64,000 nt of DNA from Candidatus Poribacteria bacterium (GCA_022821725.1 JAJEDB010000043.1:62001-126000), one strand, 5' to 3'; counted from the stretch's first letter, positions 52,761 to 61,701 are shown. Program-made: numbers and translations. Notes: generated by a model not told the origin, from the sequence alone.

Positions 52761-55094
52761 ATGCGAGCGATTTTTTCTATTTTCCTTATTTTCTTTATCG
52801 GTATCGGATGCAATACAGATACATCGCAGCGTGATGTAAATCCGCAACTCACGGCGCACTATCAGAAAGGCATGGACGCATTAGATAGGAACAACTTCGC
52901 TGAAGCAGAAGCGGCGTTCCAGGCGTGCCTGCAGATTGATGCCAATGCTCACGATGCACGCATGTTGCTTGCACGCACCTATGTTAGACAGCAAAAATGG
53001 GGACTTGCTGAAGAGACGTTGCAGAAGTTGATAGGGCTGCTTAAGGATATCGGGGTAAAAAACCCCTCCCACAAGGACCAACTTTCAAAGGCGTATCTAA
53101 CGTTGGCACAGGTTTTCAGTTATCAACAACGCTTTTCTGATTCTACTGCTGCGCTCACGAATGCACTGGAGGTAAACCCTGACGATACCGAGGCACGCAT
53201 CAGACTCGGCTATTTCTTAGGGGCGCCGCAACAGATGCTCGTCCCGGATCTTTCAGCCTCCAAGCGTCAGTTTGAAAAGGTGTTGGAACTCCAACCGAAC
53301 AACCTGGAGGCGATGCTCCAACTCGGTTTAGCTGAATTCCGGCTCGGAGAGGCAGACAAAGCCGCTGAACGGTTTGAAAATATTATCCAAAATTATCGGC
53401 GTCATTCTGGGGCGTACTACTATCTGGGGATCTATCACCTCCGGCACGGCGCCCCTGAAAAAGCCGTTGAGAATTTCAAAGAATCGCTTCGTCTGAAACC
53501 GCGCGACCCCGAAACCTTGTGGAACTTGTGGACAGCATACAGCAAACTCGGTGGCTATCCAGAAGATTTGCCAGAGGCATTCAAAATTCAACCGTGGGAG
53601 CGGTTCGTAACGCCGAATTCTGTAGGACAAAATTCTCCATTTATAGATGTCGCACCGGACTTAAGAATGGACAAGGTTGATGGTGGACGCGGCAGTGCCT
53701 GGGGGGATTATGATAACGATGGAGATTTAGACATCGTTGCTGTCGGCACGTATCAACCCCATGCCCTTTTCCGCAATAATGGCGATGGCACCTTCACAAA
53801 TGTCGCAGACGCGGCAGGCATTGCCGATCCGAGAGGCGGTTGGGGTTCACTTTTCGCCGATTATGATAACGATGGCGGTGTGGATCTCTACATCACACGT
53901 GGGGGTTGGTCGGGCGCGGCAGAAAATACGCTGTATCATAACAACGGCGATGGCACCTTCACCGATGTTACACACGCTGCTGGTGTCGCAGACCCACAGA
54001 GTAGTTTCTGTGCGGCGTGGGCGGATTACGACAACGATGGCTACATCGACCTCTATATTGCTGACGGTGTTATCGGTGATGGTGCTGCGAATGTCTTATA
54101 TCGCAATAATGGCGATGGCACCTTCACGAATACCGCAGCTGCTGCAGGTGTCGCAGATACTGGGAACTCGCTCGGCACCGCTTGGGGGGATTACGATAAG
54201 GATGGACATATCGACCTGCATGTCGTCAACTATGGACAATCCAATGTGCTTTACCGCAATAACGGCGATGGCACCTTCACCGATGTGACCCCGACGACCG
54301 GTATGAATCTCCCTGTTACAGATGCCTTCGTTACTTTCTTTCTCGATGTGGACAACGATGCGGATCTGGACATCTTCATCTCAAATTCAGGTTCCTTTCA
54401 AGCCTTCATCGCAGGTCAAATCACAGGCACTGCCACACATGACACTGATCGGCAAGTGCTGTATCGCAACAATGGCGACGGCACCTTTACCGATGTCACC
54501 CGTGAATCGGGACTCTATCATGCGTATGGCGCGATGGGTGCCAACTTCGGGGACATCAATAGCGACGGGTACCTCGACATCTATCTTGCGACCGGCGCGC
54601 CACAGATGGGACGCCTCGAACGAGACGCCCTCTTTCGTAATAACGGCGACGGCACTTTTACGGATGCGACGACCGCTCTGGGTTTAGGAAACATCGGAAA
54701 AGGACACGGTGTGACCTTCGGTGATATCGATACGGATGGCGATGTTGATATCTACGTCCCCGTCGGCGGAGCGTTTATCGGCGACCAGTGGCACAATCTT
54801 TTCTATCGCAACAATGGCACTGGGAACAATTGGCTTACGCTCACACTCGTCGGGGTCAAAAGTAATCGGGATGGCATCGGGGCTAAAGTCACCCTACATA
54901 TTGGTGATGACGTAATTTACCGAGAAGTCAGCGGGGGCTGTGGATTCGGCTCGACCAACAGTTTGCCCCTTGAAATCGGTCTTGGGACACATCCGAAGGT
55001 GGATACCGTTGAAATTGTCTGGCCCTCCGGTCAGGTGGATACCCATCGGAACCTATCCGTCAACCAGAGACTCGTTATCACCGAATCTTTTTAA
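52761..55094 (+). CDS. Lipoprotein with TPR, VCBS propeller and ASPIC/UnbV domain
   Basis: 777 residues. Lipobox IGIGC (Cys17) follows a short signal peptide. TPR repeats fill about 30-260 (FAEAEAAFQACLQIDANAHDARMLLARTYVRQ and others), then seven or more VCBS units with the very regular phrase YRNNGDGTFT and DYDNDGD loops, and finally an ASPIC/UnbV domain (GVKSNRDGIGAKVTL, VEIVWPSGQVD). The TPR-propeller fusion resembles the neighbouring proteins combined. No Shine-Dalgarno stands close to the ATG. The stop codon TAA is part of a reverse copy of the leader repeat. Surface scaffold function is inferred. Confidence 0.9.
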   Translation: MRAIFSIFLIFFIGIGCNTDTSQRDVNPQLTAHYQKGMDALDRNNFAEAEAAFQACLQIDANAHDARMLLARTYVRQQKWGLAEETLQKLIGLLKDIGVKNPSHKDQLSKAYLTLAQVFSYQQRFSDSTAALTNALEVNPDDTEARIRLGYFLGAPQQMLVPDLSASKRQFEKVLELQPNNLEAMLQLGLAEFRLGEADKAAERFENIIQNYRRHSGAYYYLGIYHLRHGAPEKAVENFKESLRLKPRDPETLWNLWTAYSKLGGYPEDLPEAFKIQPWERFVTPNSVGQNSPFIDVAPDLRMDKVDGGRGSAWGDYDNDGDLDIVAVGTYQPHALFRNNGDGTFTNVADAAGIADPRGGWGSLFADYDNDGGVDLYITRGGWSGAAENTLYHNNGDGTFTDVTHAAGVADPQSSFCAAWADYDNDGYIDLYIADGVIGDGAANVLYRNNGDGTFTNTAAAAGVADTGNSLGTAWGDYDKDGHIDLHVVNYGQSNVLYRNNGDGTFTDVTPTTGMNLPVTDAFVTFFLDVDNDADLDIFISNSGSFQAFIAGQITGTATHDTDRQVLYRNNGDGTFTDVTRESGLYHAYGAMGANFGDINSDGYLDIYLATGAPQMGRLERDALFRNNGDGTFTDATTALGLGNIGKGHGVTFGDIDTDGDVDIYVPVGGAFIGDQWHNLFYRNNGTGNNWLTLTLVGVKSNRDGIGAKVTLHIGDDVIYREVSGGCGFGSTNSLPLEIGLGTHPKVDTVEIVWPSGQVDTHRNLSVNQRLVITESF

Positions 55095-55115
55095 TTTTCC
55101 TTGCGGTTCGTTCAG
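55088..55115 (-). repeat. Leader repeat in reverse orientation overlapping a stop codon
   Basis: The plus strand reads CTTTTTAATTTTCCTTGCGG then TTCGTTCAGG; the TAA ends the VCBS/ASPIC gene. It is antisense to the genes on both sides. Confidence 0.75.
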
Positions 55116-55299
55116 GCGAGTTTCGCAAAGAACGTTCCTTTCCGTATATCCAGCCCTGCCCGTTGGTTGGGCTTCAGTGCTTTTTCTAAAGAATTCAATG
55201 GTTTCAAATTCCAATTGTTAAAAAAACTCTCATAATTCAGAGAGGTTTGGACTTAACCGAAAACCACCGTGAAACGGTGCCCAGATTCAATAACTTAAA

Positions 55300-56679
55300 A
55301 TGTCGAATTCACCTAAATCTGCGCTACTCACGGAAGATAATATGGCACTTTTTGTTGACTATTATCAACTCACGATGGGGCAGGCAGATTTCAATGTCCA
55401 GAACGATACGGTTATCACTGCGAACTACTACGTCCGCGAAATCCCACAGGGACAATATCTTATTGCCGCAGGACTGGAGCAGGTCATCCACTACATCTTA
55501 AATTTGCGTTTTACGGATGCTACGCTTGATTGGTTGGCGGAACGTGGGGACTTGCGTGCTGACTACCTTGCTTCGCTTAGAGATTTCCATTTTGACGGTT
55601 CCGTTTTCGCTGTTCCCGAAGGTACGCCTGTTTTTCCCAACGAACCGATTATCAACGTCACAGGTCGCTCCAGAGACGTCCAACTTTTTGAGACCTATCT
55701 GCTGTGTGTGATGAACTTTCAGACGCTGATCGCCACGAAAGCCTCTCGAATGGTAGAATCTGCGAAAGGCAGACCTGTATTCGACTTCGGGGCGCGGCGA
55801 GCGCACGGCAGGGATGCTGGGATTCTTGCCGCGCGTGCCGCTTTCATCGGTGGTGCGAGTGGAACATCGTTGGTACTCGCAGGACGCTATTTCGATATTC
55901 CCTATGTTGGCACGATGGCGCATAAGTTCATCTCCGAGCGCCCTACCGAGTTAGAAGCTTTCCGGGATTACGCGACCGCCTTTCCGAACAGCACGACCCT
56001 ATTGATTGATACCTATGATACACTTCAAGGGGCACGAAACGCTTGTATTGTCGCAAAGGAGATGGCAGCGCGCGGGGCACAATTACGCGCCGTCCGATTG
56101 GACAGTGGTGCCCTCTTAGCACTCAGTAAAGCGGTCCGTCACATGCTTGATGCCGAAGGACTCAATTATGTCCAGATTATCGCCAGTCATGAACTTGATG
56201 AATTCCAGATAGACCTATTGCTCAAAAATGGGGCACCGATTGATAGCTTCGGCGTCGGCACACGACTCGCGACGGGGGCAAACTTCAATTCGCTCACCGG
56301 GGAGGGAGGCACCTCTGCCCTTGGTGGTGTCTACAAATTGGTCGAGAGTGATGGCAAGCCTGTTGGGAAACGCTCTCAAGATGAACCTGCGAAAGCCACG
56401 ATCCCGGGTAAAAAGCAAGTCTATCGTGTTGCTGATGGCGATGGGGGTTATGTCAAGGATTGTGTGACACTTTGGGATGAACCGATCTCCGAGGGACAGG
56501 CGCTCCTCGTTCCAATTATCCAAGATGGGGCGTTGGTATATGCTTTTCCGAATCTCCACGACATTCAGGCACGAACGGCCGCAGCACTCGAAAGATTACC
56601 GGATTCCCATAAAGGTTTTAGAGAAGCAGAACCGTATCTTGTGGAATTACATCCGACGTTAAGGAACCTATTTTTTTAA
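55300..56679 (+). CDS. pncB: Nicotinate phosphoribosyltransferase
   Basis: Makes nicotinate mononucleotide from nicotinate and PRPP in NAD salvage. 459 residues, class II PRTase-like barrel. The N-terminal ALFVDYYQLTMGQ, the active-site FGARRAHGRDAG with the phosphorylated or catalytic His, DTYDTLQGARNA, VRLDSGALLALS and FGVGTRLATG are characteristic. No strong Shine-Dalgarno is seen before the ATG. Its stop codon also lies within a reverse leader-repeat copy. Confidence 0.95.
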   Translation: MSNSPKSALLTEDNMALFVDYYQLTMGQADFNVQNDTVITANYYVREIPQGQYLIAAGLEQVIHYILNLRFTDATLDWLAERGDLRADYLASLRDFHFDGSVFAVPEGTPVFPNEPIINVTGRSRDVQLFETYLLCVMNFQTLIATKASRMVESAKGRPVFDFGARRAHGRDAGILAARAAFIGGASGTSLVLAGRYFDIPYVGTMAHKFISERPTELEAFRDYATAFPNSTTLLIDTYDTLQGARNACIVAKEMAARGAQLRAVRLDSGALLALSKAVRHMLDAEGLNYVQIIASHELDEFQIDLLLKNGAPIDSFGVGTRLATGANFNSLTGEGGTSALGGVYKLVESDGKPVGKRSQDEPAKATIPGKKQVYRVADGDGGYVKDCVTLWDEPISEGQALLVPIIQDGALVYAFPNLHDIQARTAAALERLPDSHKGFREAEPYLVELHPTLRNLFF

Positions 56680-56691
56680 CTTTCCTTGCGG
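56672..56691 (-). repeat. Leader repeat in reverse orientation at the pncB stop
   Basis: The plus strand reads TTTTTTAACTTTCCTTGCGG; its TAA is the pncB stop. The hairpin module (GCCTGC at 56738 and GCAGGC at 56808) is split by about 70 bases of TATTTCTGC-type repeats. Confidence 0.68.
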
Positions 56692-56854
56692 AGTGATCCG
56701 CGGGTCTGGGAATTTGAATTGGGTTCGGGGATATCCGCCTGCGTGTTTTTGATAGGGGTCTTTGCTTGGATGTTTCTGCGTATTTCTGCCTATTTCTACG
56801 TATTGTTGCAGGCTATGTTTTTGGAGGTTACAAAAGACAGAAAACAGTTGCCTG

Positions 56855-58882
56855 CTATTGATTGGATTCCGCTTTTTCTACTCCAAGACGCTTCCGGTTT
56901 TCTTTAATGAACCGTATAACCGTATCCAAATCCGTAGAACCCTGTAGGGTTCCGAGCGCGCTCGCTTCTTCTATGAGCGTTGTCATTTGCACAGGGTTGT
57001 CTGTGAGTAGATTTTCCGCCCTTTCGTAGTAGTAATCGGCTTGGGCGTTTTCGTTGCGATCTTCACAGATGGCCGCGAGGTAGACGTAAGCAGCAGCGAG
57101 CCGTGGGGACTGCGATCGGTTTTGAATGAACTCCTCAAAAGCGAAACGCGCCTCATTGTAGCGTCTGTCTTCGTAATGGACACGTCCGATTCGAAACTGT
57201 GCTCTATCGGCGTAACTGTCCTTATAGCCTCCTGCGATGTAGCGATCCCGCTCTGGGTACCCGATCGTGGTTTCGTAGGCTTGCAGTGCCTCGTTGTAAC
57301 GGCGAAGTCCTCTGTAAAGCTCACCGAGCTGAAAATTTGCCATCATCGCTTGCAAGGTATTCGGATGCGTTTCAATCACTTTTTTGTAGGTTTGAATCGC
57401 TTCGTTAGGTGTAGAGAGTCTCTCAGCGTAAATGCGTCCAGTGCGGTAGAGTGCTTCGGCGGCATGTGTCAACTCGGCGTGGTGTTTCAATACCTCTTGA
57501 TATGCCGCAATCGCCTTCGCATAGTCCTCTAAAGGCTTCCGCTCGTAAAGGGTCCCGATTTGCAACCGGGCACGTGCTGCCTCTATAGGTGCCAAGTTTT
57601 GGTTTTGGAGTTTCTCGCGCAGGGTTTCGATGGCTGCGAGTTGCTGAAGTGTCGGCAGTCGTTCCGCTGCCTGTTCTGCTTGGGGCGTATGGGGTGCCGT
57701 GGCGATGAGGTGTTGCGCAATACTTAAAGCTGCAGAAAAATCTCGATCTGCCCGCGCTGTGTTCAAGCGGTCTAATTCCGTTTGCGACATCTGCGCTGCG
57801 AGTTCCTCTATTTTTTTATCAATCTGTGTCTTCACCTCAGACACACTTTTGTCGTGCATTGAGATCTGTCCTAAATATCCGGGGTTGAGTTGCGGTAGAT
57901 AGGCATGAACGAACGTTTCAAAAGCCTCTATCGCCTTCGGATAGTTTAAACTGTTCTCATAACAAACGCCTGTCCAATAAAGAACGGCATGCATATTCCA
58001 AAAGCTCGGATATCTCTGTTTCAGTTTTTCAAAGATGGGGATTGCTAAGGAATACTTCTCGGCTGTGCGATGAATATTTGCCATTTGGAAGAGTGCCTCG
58101 GCAGCGAAATTACTCGTCGGGTAATCTTCAATGACTTTCCTGTAAGTCGCCATTGCTAAAGCCGATTGGTTCAGCACGGTATGCCTTAAATGCGCGATGC
58201 GCCATCTCGCTTCGGGTGCCATTATCGCATCCGGGTGTGCTTCAAGAAGTGCGCTATACTTTTCTATTGCCTTTTCAGGCTGGTTAAGTTGGGAGTGATT
58301 TCGATAGAGTTCAGCGATCTGAAATTGAGCGATGGCAGCGAGGGGTGTCCCTTTATACTGGATCGCAATACGCTGCTGTTCACGTAAGTCAGCGAGTGCG
58401 TTGTTAATATCCCGTATCTTCTGCAAGCCCGTTTTATGCACGAAATGCGTGGCAGGTGCGAGTTTAATCAACCTATCGTAAGTTTGGATAGCATCCTGGT
58501 AATTGCCCATACGGCTATGGACATCGCCTTTTTTGATGATGGCGAGGAAGAGTTCCTCGGCAGCAAGCCCGTTTTCCTCAAGATTTAGAATTTTATCGTA
58601 AGCCTCAATCGCTCTGGTGTACTGGTGTGTATAATTATAGTGAATCTCGCCAATCTGGTAGTAGCACCAACTTTTTATAGCAATATCTTTGGTAGATTCC
58701 GCAAGTGCTTCCAGTTTATTATTGGCTTCGGTGTAGTGTCCTGCCTCAATTAAGACGTGCACCTCTTCAAAGCGAGCATAAGCAAACGCGCAGAGGAGAA
58801 ACATCAGCAGCACGTGTGAGAGCAGTTTTTTAATTTTACCTTGCGGATAAGTATCGGTGGTTTGTAATTTGAGGATATTCAT
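56855..58882 (-). CDS. Exported TPR-repeat protein
   Basis: 675 residues from the ATG at 58882, chosen because GGAGGG lies ten bases upstream. The N-terminal region is unusual: the first ~22 residues include TDTYPQGKIKK, a translated copy of the leader repeat, before a signal peptide core (LLSHVLLMFLLCAFAYA). The rest consists of many TPR units (KAIEAYDKIL, EEALYRTGRIYAE, ATYRKVIEDYPTSNFAAEALFQMANIHR and so on), including Tol-Pal YbgF-like spacing. A periplasmic scaffold is likely. If the repeat once supplied the Shine-Dalgarno at a shorter start, a non-ATG start at the KK codons is also possible. Confidence 0.86.
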   Translation of the reverse strand: MNILKLQTTDTYPQGKIKKLLSHVLLMFLLCAFAYARFEEVHVLIEAGHYTEANNKLEALAESTKDIAIKSWCYYQIGEIHYNYTHQYTRAIEAYDKILNLEENGLAAEELFLAIIKKGDVHSRMGNYQDAIQTYDRLIKLAPATHFVHKTGLQKIRDINNALADLREQQRIAIQYKGTPLAAIAQFQIAELYRNHSQLNQPEKAIEKYSALLEAHPDAIMAPEARWRIAHLRHTVLNQSALAMATYRKVIEDYPTSNFAAEALFQMANIHRTAEKYSLAIPIFEKLKQRYPSFWNMHAVLYWTGVCYENSLNYPKAIEAFETFVHAYLPQLNPGYLGQISMHDKSVSEVKTQIDKKIEELAAQMSQTELDRLNTARADRDFSAALSIAQHLIATAPHTPQAEQAAERLPTLQQLAAIETLREKLQNQNLAPIEAARARLQIGTLYERKPLEDYAKAIAAYQEVLKHHAELTHAAEALYRTGRIYAERLSTPNEAIQTYKKVIETHPNTLQAMMANFQLGELYRGLRRYNEALQAYETTIGYPERDRYIAGGYKDSYADRAQFRIGRVHYEDRRYNEARFAFEEFIQNRSQSPRLAAAYVYLAAICEDRNENAQADYYYERAENLLTDNPVQMTTLIEEASALGTLQGSTDLDTVIRFIKENRKRLGVEKAESNQ
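58828..58848 (-). repeat. Leader repeat inside the N-terminal coding region of the TPR protein
   Basis: Sense-strand ATCCGCAAGGTAAAATTAAAA; translated in frame as YPQGKIKK. There is no start codon immediately after it. Confidence 0.72.
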
Positions 58883-59114
58883 GTTCGAGTCGCCCTCCGC
58901 CACGCTTACGGGCTCGGTTTTCTGTTTTTAATATGCACAACCCAAACGCGCTTTCTTAAGAGGGTCTTCATGATTATAGCCACCGTCGCAACGGTGCAAA
59001 CAATCCTTAATCGCAGATCCTTATTAGACACATTGCCTGATTCACCCCTTTAGGCATCCTCAAAAAGAAGCGGTGCCGAGGTGTTCGTCATTTAGAAATA
59101 CGCTTGCTATTCCG

Positions 59115-59735
59115 CTATGGTGTATCCAAGGTTCCAGATTGAAGGTTCTGAAGATGGGCATCCGCAACCGCCATCCAATTGGTCCCATCTGCCTGTTCTT
59201 TCATGCGGTAGAGCCGACTTTCTGTATCCCATGCATCGTTTCGGAGATGATGCGTGATGAGTGCCTCCTCTAAGTTTCGTTGGATATCTTGTTGACGATA
59301 TTGTTCGATCCGGGCGACAGCGGAGTACGTTTCAGGTAACGGCGGCACCGATTCCGATCGAAACAGATTTCCCATGAGAAGGGCGACCGTAATTAAGGCG
59401 ATAGCAATGGCACTCGCGATAGCGATTCTTGGTCCCCGGAAAAGAGATCCGAAGTTAGCAATGGATGCACGCACCCGCGAAAGTAGAGTTTGCTCGTGCG
59501 CAGCGGCGAGACGCTTGTAGACGTTCATTTCAATGTCTTGTAACGCGAGTTCAGGCACCCGCAATTCTGCTTGTGCTTGGTCTGTCAACTGTAAGACAGT
59601 TCGAAAAGATTGAACTGCTTCGGTACAGTCGAGACAGTTCTTAAGGTGTTCTTCAAAGGGCTCTTCCTCTTCTGGCGACAGAAGTTTAGCAGCATAATCA
59701 ATCGCTTGCCCTCCAGATTTTATACATTTAGGCAT
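59115..59735 (-). CDS. Anti-sigma factor with zinc-finger domain
   Basis: 206 residues. A ZAS-type zinc motif H30-x3-C34-x2-C37 (EEHLKNCLDC) near the N-terminus binds ECF sigma factors; a single membrane segment follows at about 102-122 (IAIASAIAIALITVALLMG), then a periplasmic domain of about 80 residues. It lies 20 bases downstream of the ECF sigma factor on the same strand and is very likely its regulator. No signal-sensing motif is recognised in the outer domain. Confidence 0.87.
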   Translation of the reverse strand: MPKCIKSGGQAIDYAAKLLSPEEEEPFEEHLKNCLDCTEAVQSFRTVLQLTDQAQAELRVPELALQDIEMNVYKRLAAAHEQTLLSRVRASIANFGSLFRGPRIAIASAIAIALITVALLMGNLFRSESVPPLPETYSAVARIEQYRQQDIQRNLEEALITHHLRNDAWDTESRLYRMKEQADGTNWMAVADAHLQNLQSGTLDTP

Positions 59736-59755
59736 AATAAATGCGTCTCCTTTCT

Positions 59756-60337
59756 TTAAATTTCATTATTTTCCCAGAGCGGTCGTAACAATGTTTGTAA
59801 ACGTTTGACTGCCCGGTGAAGGTGAATTTTTACGGTCCCTTCCGCCATGTCCAGCGTTTCAGCGACCTCTTTCAGTTGTAACCCTTCATAGCGACTTAAC
59901 ATAAAGACGGCTTTCTGTTTCGGGGAGAGCTGATCAACCGCCTCCCGGATGATACGTCCACGTTCCTGATCTTCCACCTGCTGGACAGGATCGCTGTGAA
60001 GATCGGTGGCAACGAGATGCGCTTCAGGGATTTCCATGTCCTCCAAGGCATAGACAGGGTGCCGCACTTTCGTGCGGTGATAGTCAATAGCGAGATTGGA
60101 TGCGATCTTGTAGAGCCATGTTGAAAACTTGGCTTTCGGTTGCCAATTGTCAAGGGCGCGGTACGCCTTAAAAAAGACTTCGATGGTGATATCCTCAGCA
60201 TCCTCATAATTTCTGACAGAGCGCAGAAGGTACGAGAAAATCTTGGATTTATAGCGTTTCATCAACTCATCAAAAGCATTTTGGCGCCCGGATTGAAACT
60301 GAGCAACTAACATTTCATCGTCAATCAATTTGTCCAT
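59756..60337 (-). CDS. ECF-type sigma factor
   Basis: 193 residues with region 2 (about 20-90: FDELMKRYKSKIFSYLLR, EDAEDITIEVFFKAYRAL, STWLYKIASNLAIDYHR) and region 4 (about 130-185: LSPKQKAVFMLSRYEGLQLKEVAETLDMAEGTVKIHLHRA). Directs RNA polymerase to alternative promoters. Followed by its probable anti-sigma factor. Its own promoter at 60440-60468 is divergent from that of the DUF3500 gene. Confidence 0.92.
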   Translation of the reverse strand: MDKLIDDEMLVAQFQSGRQNAFDELMKRYKSKIFSYLLRSVRNYEDAEDITIEVFFKAYRALDNWQPKAKFSTWLYKIASNLAIDYHRTKVRHPVYALEDMEIPEAHLVATDLHSDPVQQVEDQERGRIIREAVDQLSPKQKAVFMLSRYEGLQLKEVAETLDMAEGTVKIHLHRAVKRLQTLLRPLWENNEI

Positions 60338-60439
60338 AATTCCCGGCTTATGATTAGCAGTTGGAAATTTTGTCCTACCTAAAGCAAGAGGTGGACGATA
60401 GCATGCTAAATGCTTACTTAAACGGAAACGATTTAAATA

Positions 60440-60468
60440 AGTTTACAAAATTTGTAATCAATTGTCAA
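60440..60468 (-). promoter_or_regulatory. Sigma-70-type promoter of the ECF sigma/anti-sigma operon
   Basis: On the minus strand TTGACA (60468-60463), a 17-base spacer and TAAACT (60445-60440), about 100 bases before the sigma gene. The rest of the gap 60338-60651 holds no protein I can support; it contains the divergent promoter and the leader repeat. Confidence 0.75.
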
Positions 60469-60492
60469 GAGTCCTCAAAAAGTAAAAAAGTA

Positions 60493-60521
60493 TTGACTCC
60501 TTTTGTAGATTTTGCGATAAT
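60493..60521 (+). promoter_or_regulatory. Sigma-70-type promoter of the DUF3500 gene
   Basis: TTGACT (60493-60498), a 17-base spacer and GATAAT (60516-60521). The two divergent -35 boxes are 24 bases apart, so shared control is possible. Confidence 0.7.
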
Positions 60522-60621
60522 GTCTATAGGCTTTAGTGAAAAGAAAAGTTCTGTCAAAGCGCGTAAGCGCAACCAACGGGCGCGCTGGGTCTACGGAATA
60601 GCATATCAAATCCCGAACCCA

Positions 60622-60651
60622 GCTGACCGAACCGCAAGGAAAAATTAAAAA
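60622..60651 (+). promoter_or_regulatory. Leader repeat in front of the DUF3500 gene
   Basis: GCTGACCGAACCGCAAGGA then AAAATTAAAAA and ATG. Upstream CTACGGAATAGCATATCAAAT repeats the flank seen at the Gfo/Idh copies. Confidence 0.8.
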
Positions 60652-61686
60652 ATGGCACAGACACATACCCATCCCGAACACAAGTCCCCTTTGTTTATTC
60701 CGGCTTCGGCGACAGCGGAGCAGATGGCAAATGCAGCAGGCAATTTTTTGGATACATTAACACCCGCACTCCGTGAAAAGGCAGCACTTCCATTTGACGG
60801 AAATGAACGGCTCCGGTGGCACTACATTCCAATCGAAATGTGGGAACGGGAAGGCATTTCTCTCAATGAACTGAACACAAAGCAGCAGGAAGCGGCGTTC
60901 GCTCTCATGGAAAGCGGATTGAGTGTGAAGGGTTATCAAAAAGCCCGTGCAATTATTAATTTGGAGACAACACTCGGCGAAATTGAACAAGCCGCTGGGG
61001 AAGCACGATTGGTCCGCGACCCTGGACTCTATTTTTTCACCGTTTTCGGGGATCCGACCGGTAATGGCGCGTGGGGATGGCGTGCTGAAGGCCATCATGT
61101 CTCGCTTAACTTTACCGTCGTTAATCGTGAGCTGATTTCACCAAATCCATTTTTCTTCGGATCGAATCCGGCAGAGGTCCCCCAAGGTAAGAAAAAGGGA
61201 TTAAGAGTCCTTTCCGCCGAGGAAGATGTTGCGCGTCAACTCCTTACGAGCCTGAATGATACGCAGAAACGTCAGACAATCATCAATGCGGATGCCCCCT
61301 CAGATATTTTAACCCGCGATGTCCCGAAGGTTGAATTTGAGGCTGTTGAAGGATTAGCGGCGGAATCTATGGAAACATCCCAGCGTGAACTTCTGATGAC
61401 GCTCGTCCATGAATACATCGATCGACTGCCTGATGAGGTTGCCCAAATAGAACTCCGAAAACTACGCGAAGGGGACGTTAGCGATATCCATTTCGCTTGG
61501 GCGGGAAGTGGCACGCCGAAGACACCGCACTACTATAGATTACACGGTCCATTTTTCTTTGTAGAGTATGACAATACGCAGAACAATGCGAACCACATCC
61601 ATTCTGTGTGGCGGCACATCGCGGACGATTTCGGTGTGGACCTACTTCGGTTACACTACCACAAATCCAACCATCACGATCATTAG
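60652..61686 (+). CDS. DUF3500 family protein
   Basis: 344 residues, no signal peptide. Matches the DUF3500 pattern: RWHYIPIEMWEREGI, YFFTVFGDP, GWRAEGHHVSLNFTVV, FFFGSNPAEVPQG and near the end the His-rich FFFVEYDNTQNNANHIHSVWRH. The clustered His residues (HHVSLNF, NHIHSVW, HYHKSNHHDH) suggest metal binding, but the family function is unknown. It has its own promoter and leader and an intrinsic terminator directly after. Confidence 0.88.
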   Translation: MAQTHTHPEHKSPLFIPASATAEQMANAAGNFLDTLTPALREKAALPFDGNERLRWHYIPIEMWEREGISLNELNTKQQEAAFALMESGLSVKGYQKARAIINLETTLGEIEQAAGEARLVRDPGLYFFTVFGDPTGNGAWGWRAEGHHVSLNFTVVNRELISPNPFFFGSNPAEVPQGKKKGLRVLSAEEDVARQLLTSLNDTQKRQTIINADAPSDILTRDVPKVEFEAVEGLAAESMETSQRELLMTLVHEYIDRLPDEVAQIELRKLREGDVSDIHFAWAGSGTPKTPHYYRLHGPFFFVEYDNTQNNANHIHSVWRHIADDFGVDLLRLHYHKSNHHDH

Positions 61687-61701
61687 ACTTATCAAGCAGA
61701 T

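Noticed and set aside
53737..54288. An open frame overlapping the VCBS/ASPIC gene with repeated phrases such as ITAMAPSP
   Set aside because: It is the other reading frame of the repeated calcium-loop codons and has no independent support.
60361..60648. A 95-codon open frame in the gap before the DUF3500 gene
   Set aside because: It covers both divergent promoters and the leader repeat (ending PADRTARKN from the repeat) and has no recognisable domain.
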